NCBI GenBank assembly: GCA_902495455.1
Contig: CABUXJ010000030.1
Coordinates: forward strand, 1-27,043
Direction of reading: 5' to 3'
Source: an uncultured Prevotella sp.
GTDB lineage: Bacteria > Bacteroidota > Bacteroidia > Bacteroidales > Bacteroidaceae
Length of the DNA stretch: 27,043 nt
Below, piece after piece: positions 6,742 through 14,745 of the stretch. How positions within the stretch are numbered: the stretch's first letter is position 1; every line of letters starts with the position of its first letter. Below the pieces are notes generated by a model. The model saw nothing but the letters and a program-made list of their open reading frames with translations. It had not been told where the DNA came from and did not search any database. The translations under genes were made by a program, and so were the position numbers.

Positions 6742-8049
6742 TCACCTTATTTTATTATACCCATAGACGGCCGTCGGGCCCAGTTCCTCCTCTATTCTCA
6801 TCAGCCTGTTATATTTCGCGGTGCGGTCCGTGCGGCTCAGCGAGCCCGTCTTGATCTGTCCCGAGCCTGTTGCCACGGCGATGTCGGCTATGGTCGTATC
6901 CTCCGTTTCGCCCGAGCGGTGACTCGTGACCGTCGTATAGCCGTGACGGTGGGCCATTTCGATGGCGTCAAGCGTCTCGCTCAGCGTACCGATCTGATTC
7001 ACCTTTATCAGGATTGAGTTGGCCGCACCCATCTCAATGCCCTTTTTCAGGAAGTCGACATTAGTCACGAACAGGTCGTCACCCACCAGCTGACAGCGGC
7101 TGCCGATGGCCCGGGTCAGCGCCACCCAGCTCTCCCAGTCGTTCTCTCCGAGCGGATCTTCGATGGAGTCGATGGGGAAACGCTCTGTCAGTTCCGTCAG
7201 ATAGGCGATATGCCGATCCGCCGTCATCCGATGGCCCTTAGGGTCTTTCTTCCGTCCGTCCTTCAGGTGACTATAATCGTAGACCCAAAGTCCGTCGTCG
7301 TTGACGGCAAACTCGCTCGCCGCGCAGTCGATGGCAATCGTCACATCCCGTCCCGGAGCATATCCGGCAGCGGTGATGGCCGTGCAGATGCTCTCCAAAG
7401 CGTCCTCCACACCGCTGAGAGCAGGAGCAAATCCGCCTTCGTCACCCACAGCGACCGACAGTCCGCGGCGTCTCAACTGCTTCTCCAGAGCATGGAACAC
7501 CTCGGCTCCCATGCGCACCGCCTCACGCACCGAAGCAGCACCGACCGGCCGTATCATAAACTCCTGAAAGGCTATCGGCGAGTCCGAGTGAGCCCCGCCG
7601 TTGATGATATTCATCATCGGCACTGGCATAACCCCGACACCCGGGCCTCCGAGATAGCGATAGAGCGGCTGTCCGAGCTCCGCGGCCGCAGCATGGGCCA
7701 CGGCCAGCGAGACGCTGAGTATGGCGTTGGCGCCCAGCCGGCTCTTCCCCGGCGTACCGTCAAGGCGCAATATGACTGCGTCGACGGCCCGCTGGTCTGT
7801 CGCCATCATGCCCACGACGGCCGGACAGATGACCGTGTTCACATTGTCCACAGCGCGGAGCACACCCTTTCCGCCATACCGCGCGGCGTCGCCGTCACGC
7901 AGTTCAAGCGCCTCGTGTTCCCCCGTGGACGCTCCGGACGGCACTGATGCGCGTCCCGTTGTACCCGACTCCAGTGTCACTTCCGCCTCGACCGTAGGAT
8001 TGCCCCGCGAGTCGAGAATCTCTCTTGCCTTTACGTTTTCGATTTTCAT
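6742..8049 (-). CDS. eno: Enolase (phosphopyruvate hydratase)
   Basis: A 435-residue cytosolic glycolytic enzyme interconverting 2-phosphoglycerate and phosphoenolpyruvate. The open frame extends 24 codons further upstream. The start is set at the ATG at 8047-8049 because the protein then begins MKIENVKAREILDSRGNPTVEAEV, the conserved enolase N terminus. Further signatures are SGASTGEHEALELRDGD, GGAHSDSPIAFQEFMI, GDEGGFAPAL, SIEDPLGENDWESW (Mg-binding acidic residues), the family signature ILIKVNQIGTLSET with the catalytic Lys, and SHRSGETEDTTIADIAVA. The promoter box TATCTTTG lies about 90 bp upstream. The leader can form a small hairpin from GAGAC/GTCTC (8098-8102, 8125-8129). No clear terminator is seen after the stop. 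Confidence 0.96.
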   Translation of the reverse strand: MKIENVKAREILDSRGNPTVEAEVTLESGTTGRASVPSGASTGEHEALELRDGDAARYGGKGVLRAVDNVNTVICPAVVGMMATDQRAVDAVILRLDGTPGKSRLGANAILSVSLAVAHAAAAELGQPLYRYLGGPGVGVMPVPMMNIINGGAHSDSPIAFQEFMIRPVGAASVREAVRMGAEVFHALEKQLRRRGLSVAVGDEGGFAPALSGVEDALESICTAITAAGYAPGRDVTIAIDCAASEFAVNDDGLWVYDYSHLKDGRKKDPKGHRMTADRHIAYLTELTERFPIDSIEDPLGENDWESWVALTRAIGSRCQLVGDDLFVTNVDFLKKGIEMGAANSILIKVNQIGTLSETLDAIEMAHRHGYTTVTSHRSGETEDTTIADIAVATGSGQIKTGSLSRTDRTAKYNRLMRIEEELGPTAVYGYNKIR

Positions 8050-8139
8050 GTTATCCCTATGTTTATTTGTTGATAATAATGTTGTTGTCACGATGCTGAG
8101 ACAACGGCGGTGCATGCCCACAGCGTCTCATCACCGGGA

Positions 8140-8147
8140 CAAAGATA
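8140..8147 (-). promoter_or_regulatory. -7 promoter box of eno
   Basis: On the minus strand this reads TATCTTTG, giving a leader of about 85 nt. The upstream TTG box is poor. Confidence 0.62.
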
Positions 8148-8366
8148 TGAATATTATCCGCCACTGCCACTCCCGCCGGCCGATATTTAGCATGGTTTAC
8201 GGGGTTTTAAGGATAACTTAAAAAATAAAGATAAAGGGATATAAAAGAAGATAACGGATATGTCAGAAGCACACCTGACAAAACGCAAAGACGCCAAAAC
8301 GCAAAGGATGTTTTTCTAAACACAGAGACACAGAGGACATTATTATATTCATAGTTAAGCGTATTT

Positions 8367-8429
8367 AAACGCAAAGGGCGCAAAGACGCAGAGTCTTAAA
8401 TAATAGACGTCTTTGCGACCTTTGCGTTT
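8367..8429. repeat. Inverted repeat of AACGCAAAG / CGCAAAGACG units
   Basis: 22-bp arms (8367-8388 and 8408-8429) with one mismatch, built from repeated CGCAAAG blocks. Degenerate single copies of the same unit extend upstream to about 8280 (ACGCAAAGACGC, AACGCAAAGG). It lies 33 bp beyond the stop codon of the flavodoxin-like gene and may act as a hairpin at its 3' end. The bases following the stem on that strand are not a U-tract. Confidence 0.75.
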
Positions 8430-8462
8430 AATGTATTAAGACTTACTTGTAAAGCTCACTCA

Positions 8463-9086
8463 TCACCTGATGAAGTTCGTCTTCACCTTCGGCTCTGTCA
8501 CCGGCAGCTCCACACCGGCCTTCCTCCCGGCCTCAATCGACTTGAGCAGCCACGCCATGTTGCGTCCTAACTGGCGCATGGTCTGCATACCCTCAGCGTC
8601 CTGACGCACCTCATCGGGCGTGTTGCCGTGCACTTCATTCCAGTAGTTGGACGAGACGACGGGCATCCCCGCGATGGTAAAATAGCGGTTGAGGTCCTCA
8701 AAACCTCCCAGTGCCCCACCCCTGCGGCAGCTGACAATGGCCGCTGCGGGCTTGTTCGTGTAGAGTCCCATCTTCGAGCAGAAGGCGCGGTCCATGAACG
8801 GCTTGATTATGCCCGATGTGCCGGCGAAATGGATTGGCGTGCCGAAGACAAATCCGTCGCACTCTGCGACCTTGTCTAGAAACTCGTTGACCGTGTCGTC
8901 GCTGTTCCAGCAGCGTTTCGTCACGCCGCATTTTCCACAGCCCGTGCATCCCATTACCGGCCTTATACCGCACCAGAACATCTCCGTCTCCACCCCGGCC
9001 TCGCGGAGACAGCCGGCCACCTCTTCGAGGGCCGTATGCGTGCAGCCATGCTTGTGGGGGCTGCCATTGACCAAAAGTACTTTCAT
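8463..9086 (-). CDS. Flavodoxin-like NADPH-dependent FMN reductase with CxxCxxC cluster motif
   Basis: A 207-residue cytosolic flavoprotein of the iron-sulfur flavoprotein/FMN-reductase superfamily. The N-terminal MKVLLVNGSPHKHGCT is the FMN phosphate-binding loop. CTGCGKC at residues 47-53 is the compact cysteine motif found in iron-sulfur flavoproteins. FGTPIHFAGTSGIIKPFMDRAF is the second flavin-contact loop. The C-terminal part (NRYFTIAGMPVVSSNYWNEVHG) matches proteins annotated as flavodoxin family or NADPH-dependent oxidoreductase. The electron donor and acceptor cannot be read from sequence. It is a single-gene unit with its own -7 box. Confidence 0.85.
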   Translation of the reverse strand: MKVLLVNGSPHKHGCTHTALEEVAGCLREAGVETEMFWCGIRPVMGCTGCGKCGVTKRCWNSDDTVNEFLDKVAECDGFVFGTPIHFAGTSGIIKPFMDRAFCSKMGLYTNKPAAAIVSCRRGGALGGFEDLNRYFTIAGMPVVSSNYWNEVHGNTPDEVRQDAEGMQTMRQLGRNMAWLLKSIEAGRKAGVELPVTEPKVKTNFIR

Positions 9087-9241
9087 AAGATTTTATCTGT
9101 TTTATTCTGATATTCTTATTTATATTATAGATATTCTGAGTCCAGTTCTACTGCGAACGCAGTACGTCCACAATTGGATAAAGCCTATAGAAACAGTCTG
9201 TTTTATATTGGCCATACAGATTTATTCTGCTTTATGATTTG

Positions 9242-9249
9242 CAAATATA
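9242..9249 (-). promoter_or_regulatory. -7 promoter box of the FMN reductase gene
   Basis: On the minus strand this reads TATATTTG (TAnnTTTG), about 155 bp before the start codon. The long leader contains a small perfect hairpin ACTGC-GAAC-GCAGT (9150-9163). The upstream TTG box is not clear. Confidence 0.5.
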
Positions 9250-9431
9250 CACATTTATTAAGAGTAAAACGAACGCGAACTATACTTTTACAACATTTCC
9301 GACAAAAAGGTCTGCACTAAAATGTGCTATAAATGTGCCAATTGAATGTACAAAAAACATTCGAATGAGAAACTTGACCACCTGTCGGATGGTGCGTACG
9401 AATGTACCATAAGTATTGAAAAAGGAAATGA

Positions 9432-9830
9432 ATATGTTAAAAATTCAGAATTATATTGACAAAACGCTGCCGAAAAATTGTGATGACATAGTGAAGGACG
9501 GATTTTTGCGGAAAAATAGTCGTTTTTCGTAATTTTATGCAAGTTATTGACAACCAGCAACTTGTCTTTCTCGGAAAAATCACGGCCGATTTCGGGTCTC
9601 GCCGTAAGGCCCTTACTGGGTTGCAACGGGGCCCTCGTTGCATTGCAACGGCGTGCTCGTTGGAGTGTGGCGGCGTGCCCGTTGCAGCCCCGGGAGGGCC
9701 CCATTGGTCGGCGGCGGTCGTCAAAATGTCATTCCGGAGCACAAAAAACGGCGGACAAAACGTCCGCCGAGGTCGATTTTTCGCTTTTTCCGCGATTTCT
9801 GAAATGTTAAATATTTGATATTATAATGAC
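9432..9830 (-). repeat. R element copy 2: ~400-bp repeat, inverted relative to copy 1
   Basis: The left end (TTAAAAATTCAGAATTATA, then TTGACAAAACGCTGCCG) and right end (ATTTCTGAAATGTTAAATA, then TTTGATATTATAATGAC) match the ends of the copy at 1509-1898 in reverse complement. The core (about 9601-9715) begins GCCGTAAGGCCCTTAC and contains repeated GTTGCAACG and CGTTGCA blocks. An additional hairpin CGGCGGAC-AAAA-GTCCGCCG-like lies at 9749-9769. It occupies the whole gap between the FMN reductase upstream region and the rnr 3' heptamer array. Confidence 0.72.
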
Positions 9831-9837
9831 ACGAGGA

Positions 9838-9956
9838 ATGTTAAATGTTAGATGTTAGATGACAGATGGTAAATGTTAGATGTCAGATGTTAGATGTTAG
9901 GCAGCAAAGGGCCGGTAACATTTAACATCTGACATCTACCATTTACCATCTAACAT
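9838..9956. repeat. Heptamer array and inverted heptamer array at the 3' end of rnr
   Basis: Nine consecutive heptamers of the ATGTTAG type run from 9838 to 9900 without a break: ATGTTAA, ATGTTAG twice, ATGACAG, ATGGTAA, ATGTTAG, ATGTCAG, ATGTTAG twice. After a 14-nt spacer (9901-9914), six heptamers in inverted orientation follow (9915-9956). The last contains the TAG stop of rnr. The two halves can pair into a long imperfect hairpin downstream of rnr. Confidence 0.9.
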
Positions 9957-12160
9957 GTTTTGGCGATGACGAAGTCGAGCTGTTTCTTCTCGATGTTGGC
10001 CTTTGCCACCTGTATGCGCACGGGGTCGCCCAACTGATATTTGTTGTGGTGACGGCGGCCGACGAGACAGTAGTTCTTTTCGTCAAAGTCGTAGTAGTCA
10101 TCATCAAGGTCGTGGAGTGACACCATGCCCTCGCAGTGGTTTTCGTCGATTTCGCAGTAGATGCCGTAGCTCTGGATTCCGCTGATGTGGGCGTCGAAGA
10201 CCTCGCCTAATTTGTCGGACATGAACTCCACCATCTTATACTTGATGGAGTCGCGCTCGGCGTTCTGTGCTATCTGCTCCATCTCGCTGCTGTGCTCGCA
10301 AAGCTCCTCGTAGTGGTCCTTGTTGGCCGAGCGTCCGCCTTGCTGATAGCGGGTGAGCAGACGGTGGACCATCGTGTCGGGATAGCGTCGGATGGGCGAG
10401 GTGAAGTGGGTGTAGTAGTCGAACGCCAGACCGTAGTGGCCGATGTTGTGGATGCTGTATTTTGCCTTCATCATCGCCCGGAGGGCCACTGTCTCGATGA
10501 GCTTCTGCTCGTTTCGTCCGGCACACTCGTCAAGCAGGGTGTTGAGACTCTTCGATATGGCACCGCGCGTGCCCGCCGTCTTCATCTTATATCCGAACTT
10601 GACGACAAACGAGCGCAGTGTCTCGAGCTTCGTCGGATCCGGCTGGTCGTGGATGCGGTAGGGCAAGGTCTTCGCTTTCTGCCCTTTCTTGACGCGGCCG
10701 ATGCTCTCGGCGACGGTGCGGTTGGCTAAGAGCATGAACTCCTCGATGAGCTTGTTGGCGTCCTTCGACTTCTTGAAATAGCAGCGCGTGGGTTTGCCCT
10801 TCTCGTCGATGTCGAAGCGCAGTTCCTCACGGTCGAACTTGACCGCGCCGTTCCGGAACCTCGCCGCGCGCAGCTTCTTGGCTAATCGGTCCAGCTGAAT
10901 CAGCTCCGCGGCGTTGTCGCCGACATATCCGTCCGGTCCCGGAGCAGGTGCGGGTTCGCCCGTTCCGTCCTTCACACCGTTCTGCTCGAGAATGGCCTGC
11001 ACCTCCTCGTAGGCGTAACGACGGTTGCTCTTGATGACGGTGTGGGCCAGATGCCAGTTTTTGACCTCGCCTTCTTCGTCCATCTCGAATATCACGCTGT
11101 ATGCCAGTTTCTCCTCGTCGGGACGCAACGAGCAGATGAAGTTGCAGAGCCGTTCGGGCAACATCGGTATCGTGCGGTCGACGAGATAGACACTCGTGGC
11201 GCGCTTGACTGCCTCCTTGTCGATGACGGAACCCTCGGTGACATAGTGGGACACGTCGGCGATATGGACGCCGACCTCCCAGAGACCTTTGTTGTCGCCG
11301 TCGTCGAGACGTCTTATCGACAGCGCGTCGTCGAAGTCTTTTGCGTCATGCGGGTCGATGGTGCAAGTGAAGACGTCGCGGAAGTCTTCGCGCTCGGCAA
11401 TGTCCTCCGGCGTGATGTCGGCCGAAATCTTCTCCGCGGCCTCTTCGACCTCACGCGGATAGCGATAAGGCAGTCCGTATTGGGCCAGGATGGCGTGCAT
11501 CTCGACATCGTTGTCTCCCTGTTCGCCCAAGACGTCGATGACCTCGCCGATGATGTTGCGGTGGTTTTCGTCCGGCCAGCGGATGACGCGGACGACGGCT
11601 TTCTGGCCGGTCTTGCCGCCCTTGAGCTTGTTTTGCGGTATGATGATGTCGTTGGCGAAGATATTGTCCTGTGTCACGAGGAAGGCCATGTCGTCCTCCA
11701 CGCGCAGTTTGCCGACCATCGTGTCGTGGGCGCGCTTGATGATGGCTGTCACCATCGCCTCACGGATGTGCTTCTGACGGCGTGCCATGAACGTCACCTG
11801 CACGCGGTCGCCGTCGAGCGCCCACATCGAGTTGCGTTCGGCGACAAACACCGGCAGCGTGCCGTCGGCAGGGATGAAGCTGTTTTTGCCGTTCGCCTTG
11901 CGGCGGAAAATGCCCTCCTGTATCTGCGTGGCCGTGTTCAGGCGATAGCTGTTGTCGCTCACGCGCGTCAGGAAGTCGTCCCACGCCATCTCCTCCATCG
12001 TGTCGATGGCCAGCATCTTGAGCGGATGAGTGGTGAACTTGAGAGCCTTGAATATCTGTTTGAAACTGAAAGTCTCGTTCGGACGTGACTGAAAGAACTT
12101 CAGCAATGCTTCGCCGACCTGATTTTTAGACAGCAGTTTGCCTCCTTTTTTCTTTCCCAT
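9950..12160 (-). CDS. rnr: Ribonuclease R (RNB-family 3'-5' exoribonuclease)
   Basis: A 736-residue cytosolic exonuclease that degrades structured RNA processively from the 3' end. Domain order is a basic, helix-turn-helix-like N terminus (about 1-90), two cold-shock domains (about 100-240), the RNB catalytic domain (about 260-590) and a C-terminal S1 domain (about 640-733). The catalytic acidic cluster is in CTIDPHDAKDFDDALS. DRTIPMLPERLCNFICSLRPDE, LANRTVAESIG, YSIHNIGHYGLAFDYYTHFTSPIRRYPD and HRLLTRY are further RNase R/II blocks. A Pro/Gly-rich insertion (GTGEPAPAPGPDG) sits in the RNB domain. RNase R rather than RNase II is favoured by the length and N-terminal extension. The start ATG is well placed; no clear -7 box is seen upstream. 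The stop codon lies inside a heptamer repeat. Confidence 0.95.
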   Translation of the reverse strand: MGKKKGGKLLSKNQVGEALLKFFQSRPNETFSFKQIFKALKFTTHPLKMLAIDTMEEMAWDDFLTRVSDNSYRLNTATQIQEGIFRRKANGKNSFIPADGTLPVFVAERNSMWALDGDRVQVTFMARRQKHIREAMVTAIIKRAHDTMVGKLRVEDDMAFLVTQDNIFANDIIIPQNKLKGGKTGQKAVVRVIRWPDENHRNIIGEVIDVLGEQGDNDVEMHAILAQYGLPYRYPREVEEAAEKISADITPEDIAEREDFRDVFTCTIDPHDAKDFDDALSIRRLDDGDNKGLWEVGVHIADVSHYVTEGSVIDKEAVKRATSVYLVDRTIPMLPERLCNFICSLRPDEEKLAYSVIFEMDEEGEVKNWHLAHTVIKSNRRYAYEEVQAILEQNGVKDGTGEPAPAPGPDGYVGDNAAELIQLDRLAKKLRAARFRNGAVKFDREELRFDIDEKGKPTRCYFKKSKDANKLIEEFMLLANRTVAESIGRVKKGQKAKTLPYRIHDQPDPTKLETLRSFVVKFGYKMKTAGTRGAISKSLNTLLDECAGRNEQKLIETVALRAMMKAKYSIHNIGHYGLAFDYYTHFTSPIRRYPDTMVHRLLTRYQQGGRSANKDHYEELCEHSSEMEQIAQNAERDSIKYKMVEFMSDKLGEVFDAHISGIQSYGIYCEIDENHCEGMVSLHDLDDDYYDFDEKNYCLVGRRHHNKYQLGDPVRIQVAKANIEKKQLDFVIAKTC

Positions 12161-12217
12161 GATATAGTTATTGTTTAGTTAATAATTGAAATTCCGGATG
12201 TGAAACCCAACGAAAAG

Positions 12218-12370
12218 GGCGATACATGAACACAACGTAGGAACATATTCTTGTATTTGTCCGCAACACAAATGCCGTATCTCATTACATTGTTTGCGGA
12301 CAAATACAAGAATATGTCCCTACAAACGGACAAATACAAGAATATGTCCCTACGTTGTGTATGTATCGCC
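12218..12370. repeat. Long inverted repeat with a tandem 30-bp duplication, between divergent genes
   Basis: The left arm 12218-12263 pairs with the right arm 12327-12370 with few mismatches (shared blocks GGCGATACAT, ACACAACGTAGG, ACATATTCTTGTATTTGT). The right-hand unit starting CGGACAAATACAAGAATATG is duplicated in tandem (12297-12323 and 12327-12353, 30-bp period). It lies in the 425-bp gap between rnr and the SDR gene, which diverge, so it is not a shared terminator. It shares GTAGGGACA-like ends with 1399-1428. Confidence 0.82.
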
Positions 12371-12558
12371 TTTCTGTTCTTCATGGACTCCATATCCGAA
12401 ACTTGAGTTAATAATCGGCCGTCGGCCGCCCGTAAGGACCCCGTTGCCGGACAGGCAGGCCTCTGCCGCGTTATGGCGGCGGGTGGCCATCCTCTTGCAA
12501 AGTAACGAAATAAATCCGTATTTTGGCCGTTGGGGAGTAATAATTTATTTTAAAATCG

Positions 12559-12566
12559 TACCTTTG
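12559..12566 (+). promoter_or_regulatory. -7 promoter box of the SDR gene
   Basis: Reads TACCTTTG (TAnnTTTG), 19 bp before the start codon. That gives a leader of only about 12 nt. No good TTG box at the usual distance. Confidence 0.6.
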
Positions 12567-12585
12567 TAACCAAAATGTAGCACTT

Positions 12586-13578
12586 ATGAACATTCTTATC
12601 ACAGGAGCAAGCGGTTTTATCGGCAGTTTCATCGTCAGCGAGGCCTTACGGCGGGGCATGAACGTATGGGCCGCGGTGCGTCGGACAAGCAGCCGAAAGT
12701 ATCTCACGGATTCGCGGATAAACTTCGTCGAGCTCAATCTCGACAGCCGCGAGGAGATGGTCCGGCAGATGGCGGGACTCCGTTTCGACGCTGTCGTTCA
12801 TGCCGCAGGAGCGACCAAGTGTCTCCATGCGGACGACTTCTTCCGCATCAACACCGAGGGCACGCGCAATCTGGTGAACGCCCTGCGGGACATGGAGATG
12901 CCCTTGCGCCGCTTTGTCTATGTGAGCAGTCTCAGCGTCTACGGCCCTGTGCGCGAGGAGCAGCCATACGAAGAGATCCGCGAGAGCGACACGCCGCAAC
13001 CGAACACGGCCTACGGACGGAGCAAGCTGGAGAGCGAGCGCTTCCTTGACTCGCTGACGGACTTCCCCTGTGTGACGCTGCGGCCCACGGGAGTCTACGG
13101 CCCGCGTGAGCGCGACTATTTCCTGATGGCCAAGAGCATCAAGGGACACACCGACTTCTCGGTCGGATACAAACCGCAGGACCTCACCTTTGTCTATGTC
13201 GAGGATGTTGTGCAGGCTGTATTCCTCGCCATTGAGCGCGGACGGAACGGCCGGAAATATTTCCTCAGCGACGGACAGGTCTACTCCTCCCGCACATTCA
13301 GCGACCTCATCCACAACGAACTGGGCCGTCCGTGGCTCCTGCGCATCAAGGCGCCGATATGGGTGTTGCGCGTGGTGACGTTCTTTGGTGAATATATCGG
13401 CCGCATGACGGGCAAGATTTCGGCCCTCAACAACGACAAATACAACATCATGCGACAGCGCAACTGGCGCTGTGACATCCGTCCGGCCGTCGAAGAGCTG
13501 GGCTACCGGCCGCAGTATGACCTCAAGCGGGGAGTGAAGCTGACGGTGAAATGGTATGTGGAGAACGGATGGTTGTGA
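12586..13578 (+). CDS. NAD(P)-dependent extended SDR (epimerase/dehydratase family)
   Basis: A 330-residue Rossmann-fold oxidoreductase. The cofactor loop TGASGFIG is at residues 6-13. The second strand is followed by VRRTSSRK, whose basic residues favour NADPH. HAAG is at 72-75, and the catalytic Ser-Tyr-Lys set is VYVSSLSVYG (111-120) with YGRSK (143-147). LRPTGVYGPRERDYF and DLTFVYVEDVV are the substrate-side blocks of extended SDRs. The C terminus is basic. The downstream gene encodes an Aur1-like PAP2 membrane protein, so a lipid substrate (sterol-like or sphingoid) is as plausible as a nucleotide sugar. It heads a plus-strand series of four genes; its stop is followed at once by an AATTATG heptamer array. 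Confidence 0.88.
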   Translation: MNILITGASGFIGSFIVSEALRRGMNVWAAVRRTSSRKYLTDSRINFVELNLDSREEMVRQMAGLRFDAVVHAAGATKCLHADDFFRINTEGTRNLVNALRDMEMPLRRFVYVSSLSVYGPVREEQPYEEIRESDTPQPNTAYGRSKLESERFLDSLTDFPCVTLRPTGVYGPRERDYFLMAKSIKGHTDFSVGYKPQDLTFVYVEDVVQAVFLAIERGRNGRKYFLSDGQVYSSRTFSDLIHNELGRPWLLRIKAPIWVLRVVTFFGEYIGRMTGKISALNNDKYNIMRQRNWRCDIRPAVEELGYRPQYDLKRGVKLTVKWYVENGWL

Positions 13579-13583
13579 ATTTT

Positions 13584-13694
13584 AATTATTAATTATAAAT
13601 TATGAATTATGATTTAAGTCCGATAGCTGTTCGGAACGAAATAATAATTGATAATTTAGAATTTGGAATTGATTTCGCAGAAATAATAATTTAG
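13584..13694. repeat. AT-rich heptamer arrays downstream of the SDR gene
   Basis: Five consecutive heptamers (AATTATT, AATTATA, AATTATG, AATTATG, ATTTAAG) run from 13584 to 13618, starting 5 bp after the stop codon. A second set (AATTGAT, AATTTAG, AATTTGG, AATTGAT) runs 13646-13673, with another AATTTAG-like unit near 13688. The AATT/ATAATT units let the two sets pair. They fill the gap up to the PAP2 start. Confidence 0.75.
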
Positions 13695-13704
13695 AATTAC
13701 AGAA

Positions 13705-14673
13705 GTGAACTTTATAAAGACCCTTTTTAAGATAGAGAAGAAGCCCGTGAAAGGGCTTCTTGCCGTGGAATGGGCTGTGATGGGCTATCTCGTACTGACC
13801 CTGCTGCTCATGCTTTTCACCTACACCAAACTCGCCGATCCGACGGCGATGTTGTGGGGGCGCGTGCAGATCGTGGCAATGACAGTCGCGCTGTGGGCCG
13901 TCTACCGAATGTTGCCCTGTCGTTTCACACGCCTGTGCCGCATCGTGGCGCAGATGGCGCTGCTCTCGTGGTGGTATCCGGACACGTATGAGTTCAACCG
14001 GATGTTCTCCAATCTCGACCATATCTTTGCCGGTTATGAGCAGACGCTCTTCGGGTGTCAGCCCTCGCTGCTCTTCGCGGAGAAATGCGGGAACGCCGTG
14101 TTCAGCGAGCTGATGTGTCTCGGATATACGGCCTACTATCCCATGATAGCCCTCGTGACCCTATTCTTCTTCGTGTGGAGATATGAACAGTTCGGCCGCG
14201 CGTCGTTCATCGTCCTCACGTCGTTCTTCATCTACTACGTGATATATATCTTCGTGCCTGTCGCCGGCCCGCAATACTATTACGAGGCGGTCGGTCTCGA
14301 CGGGATTGCTCTCGGCCATTTCCCCGACCTTGGCAACTATTTCGCCGACCACACCGCAGCATTGGCGACGCCGGGATGGAGCGGAGGTTTCTTCTATGAC
14401 ATGGTGCGCGAGGCCCATGACGCCGGCGAACGGCCGACGGCGGCGTTCCCCAGCAGCCACGTGGGTGTGAGTACGATTCTCATGATTCTTGCGTGGTCGT
14501 CGCGCAACCGCCGTCTGCTCTACTGGCTCACACCGCTATATGTCCTTCTCTGTCTCTCGACGGTCTATATCTACGCCCACTACGCCATCGATGTCGTGGC
14601 CGGCTGGATTTCCGCCGTGGTGATATATGCCGCGCTCCACGTGTTCTATACGCGGTGGGTGGGTAAGGAATGA
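13705..14673 (+). CDS. Aur1-like PAP2-superfamily integral membrane protein
   Basis: A 322-residue inner-membrane protein with about seven or eight hydrophobic segments (roughly 24-42, 50-66, 77-88, 140-158, 170-192, 250-266, 274-292, 296-316). The active-site motifs are FPSSHVG (C2) and YAHYAIDVVAG (C3, His and Asp). The classical KxxxxxxRP motif is absent; ERPTAAFPSSH stands in its place. This pattern is that of the Aur1/PAP2_3 branch, which transfers or removes phosphate-linked head groups on lipids such as inositol phosphorylceramide. The start is GTG at 13705 because the next in-frame Met (residue 27) would cut into the first membrane segment. It follows the SDR gene by 126 bp of repeats. 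The substrate is unknown. Confidence 0.82.
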   Translation: MNFIKTLFKIEKKPVKGLLAVEWAVMGYLVLTLLLMLFTYTKLADPTAMLWGRVQIVAMTVALWAVYRMLPCRFTRLCRIVAQMALLSWWYPDTYEFNRMFSNLDHIFAGYEQTLFGCQPSLLFAEKCGNAVFSELMCLGYTAYYPMIALVTLFFFVWRYEQFGRASFIVLTSFFIYYVIYIFVPVAGPQYYYEAVGLDGIALGHFPDLGNYFADHTAALATPGWSGGFFYDMVREAHDAGERPTAAFPSSHVGVSTILMILAWSSRNRRLLYWLTPLYVLLCLSTVYIYAHYAIDVVAGWISAVVIYAALHVFYTRWVGKE

Positions 14674-14745
14674 GGCAGACAATACCTAAGTATTCGTTGT
14701 GATATTCATATATTATTGATGGTTTCATACATTGCTATATATCAG

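Noticed and set aside
11042..12088. A 348-codon open frame antisense to rnr
   Set aside because: RNase R on the other strand has every domain motif; this frame is a composition shadow.
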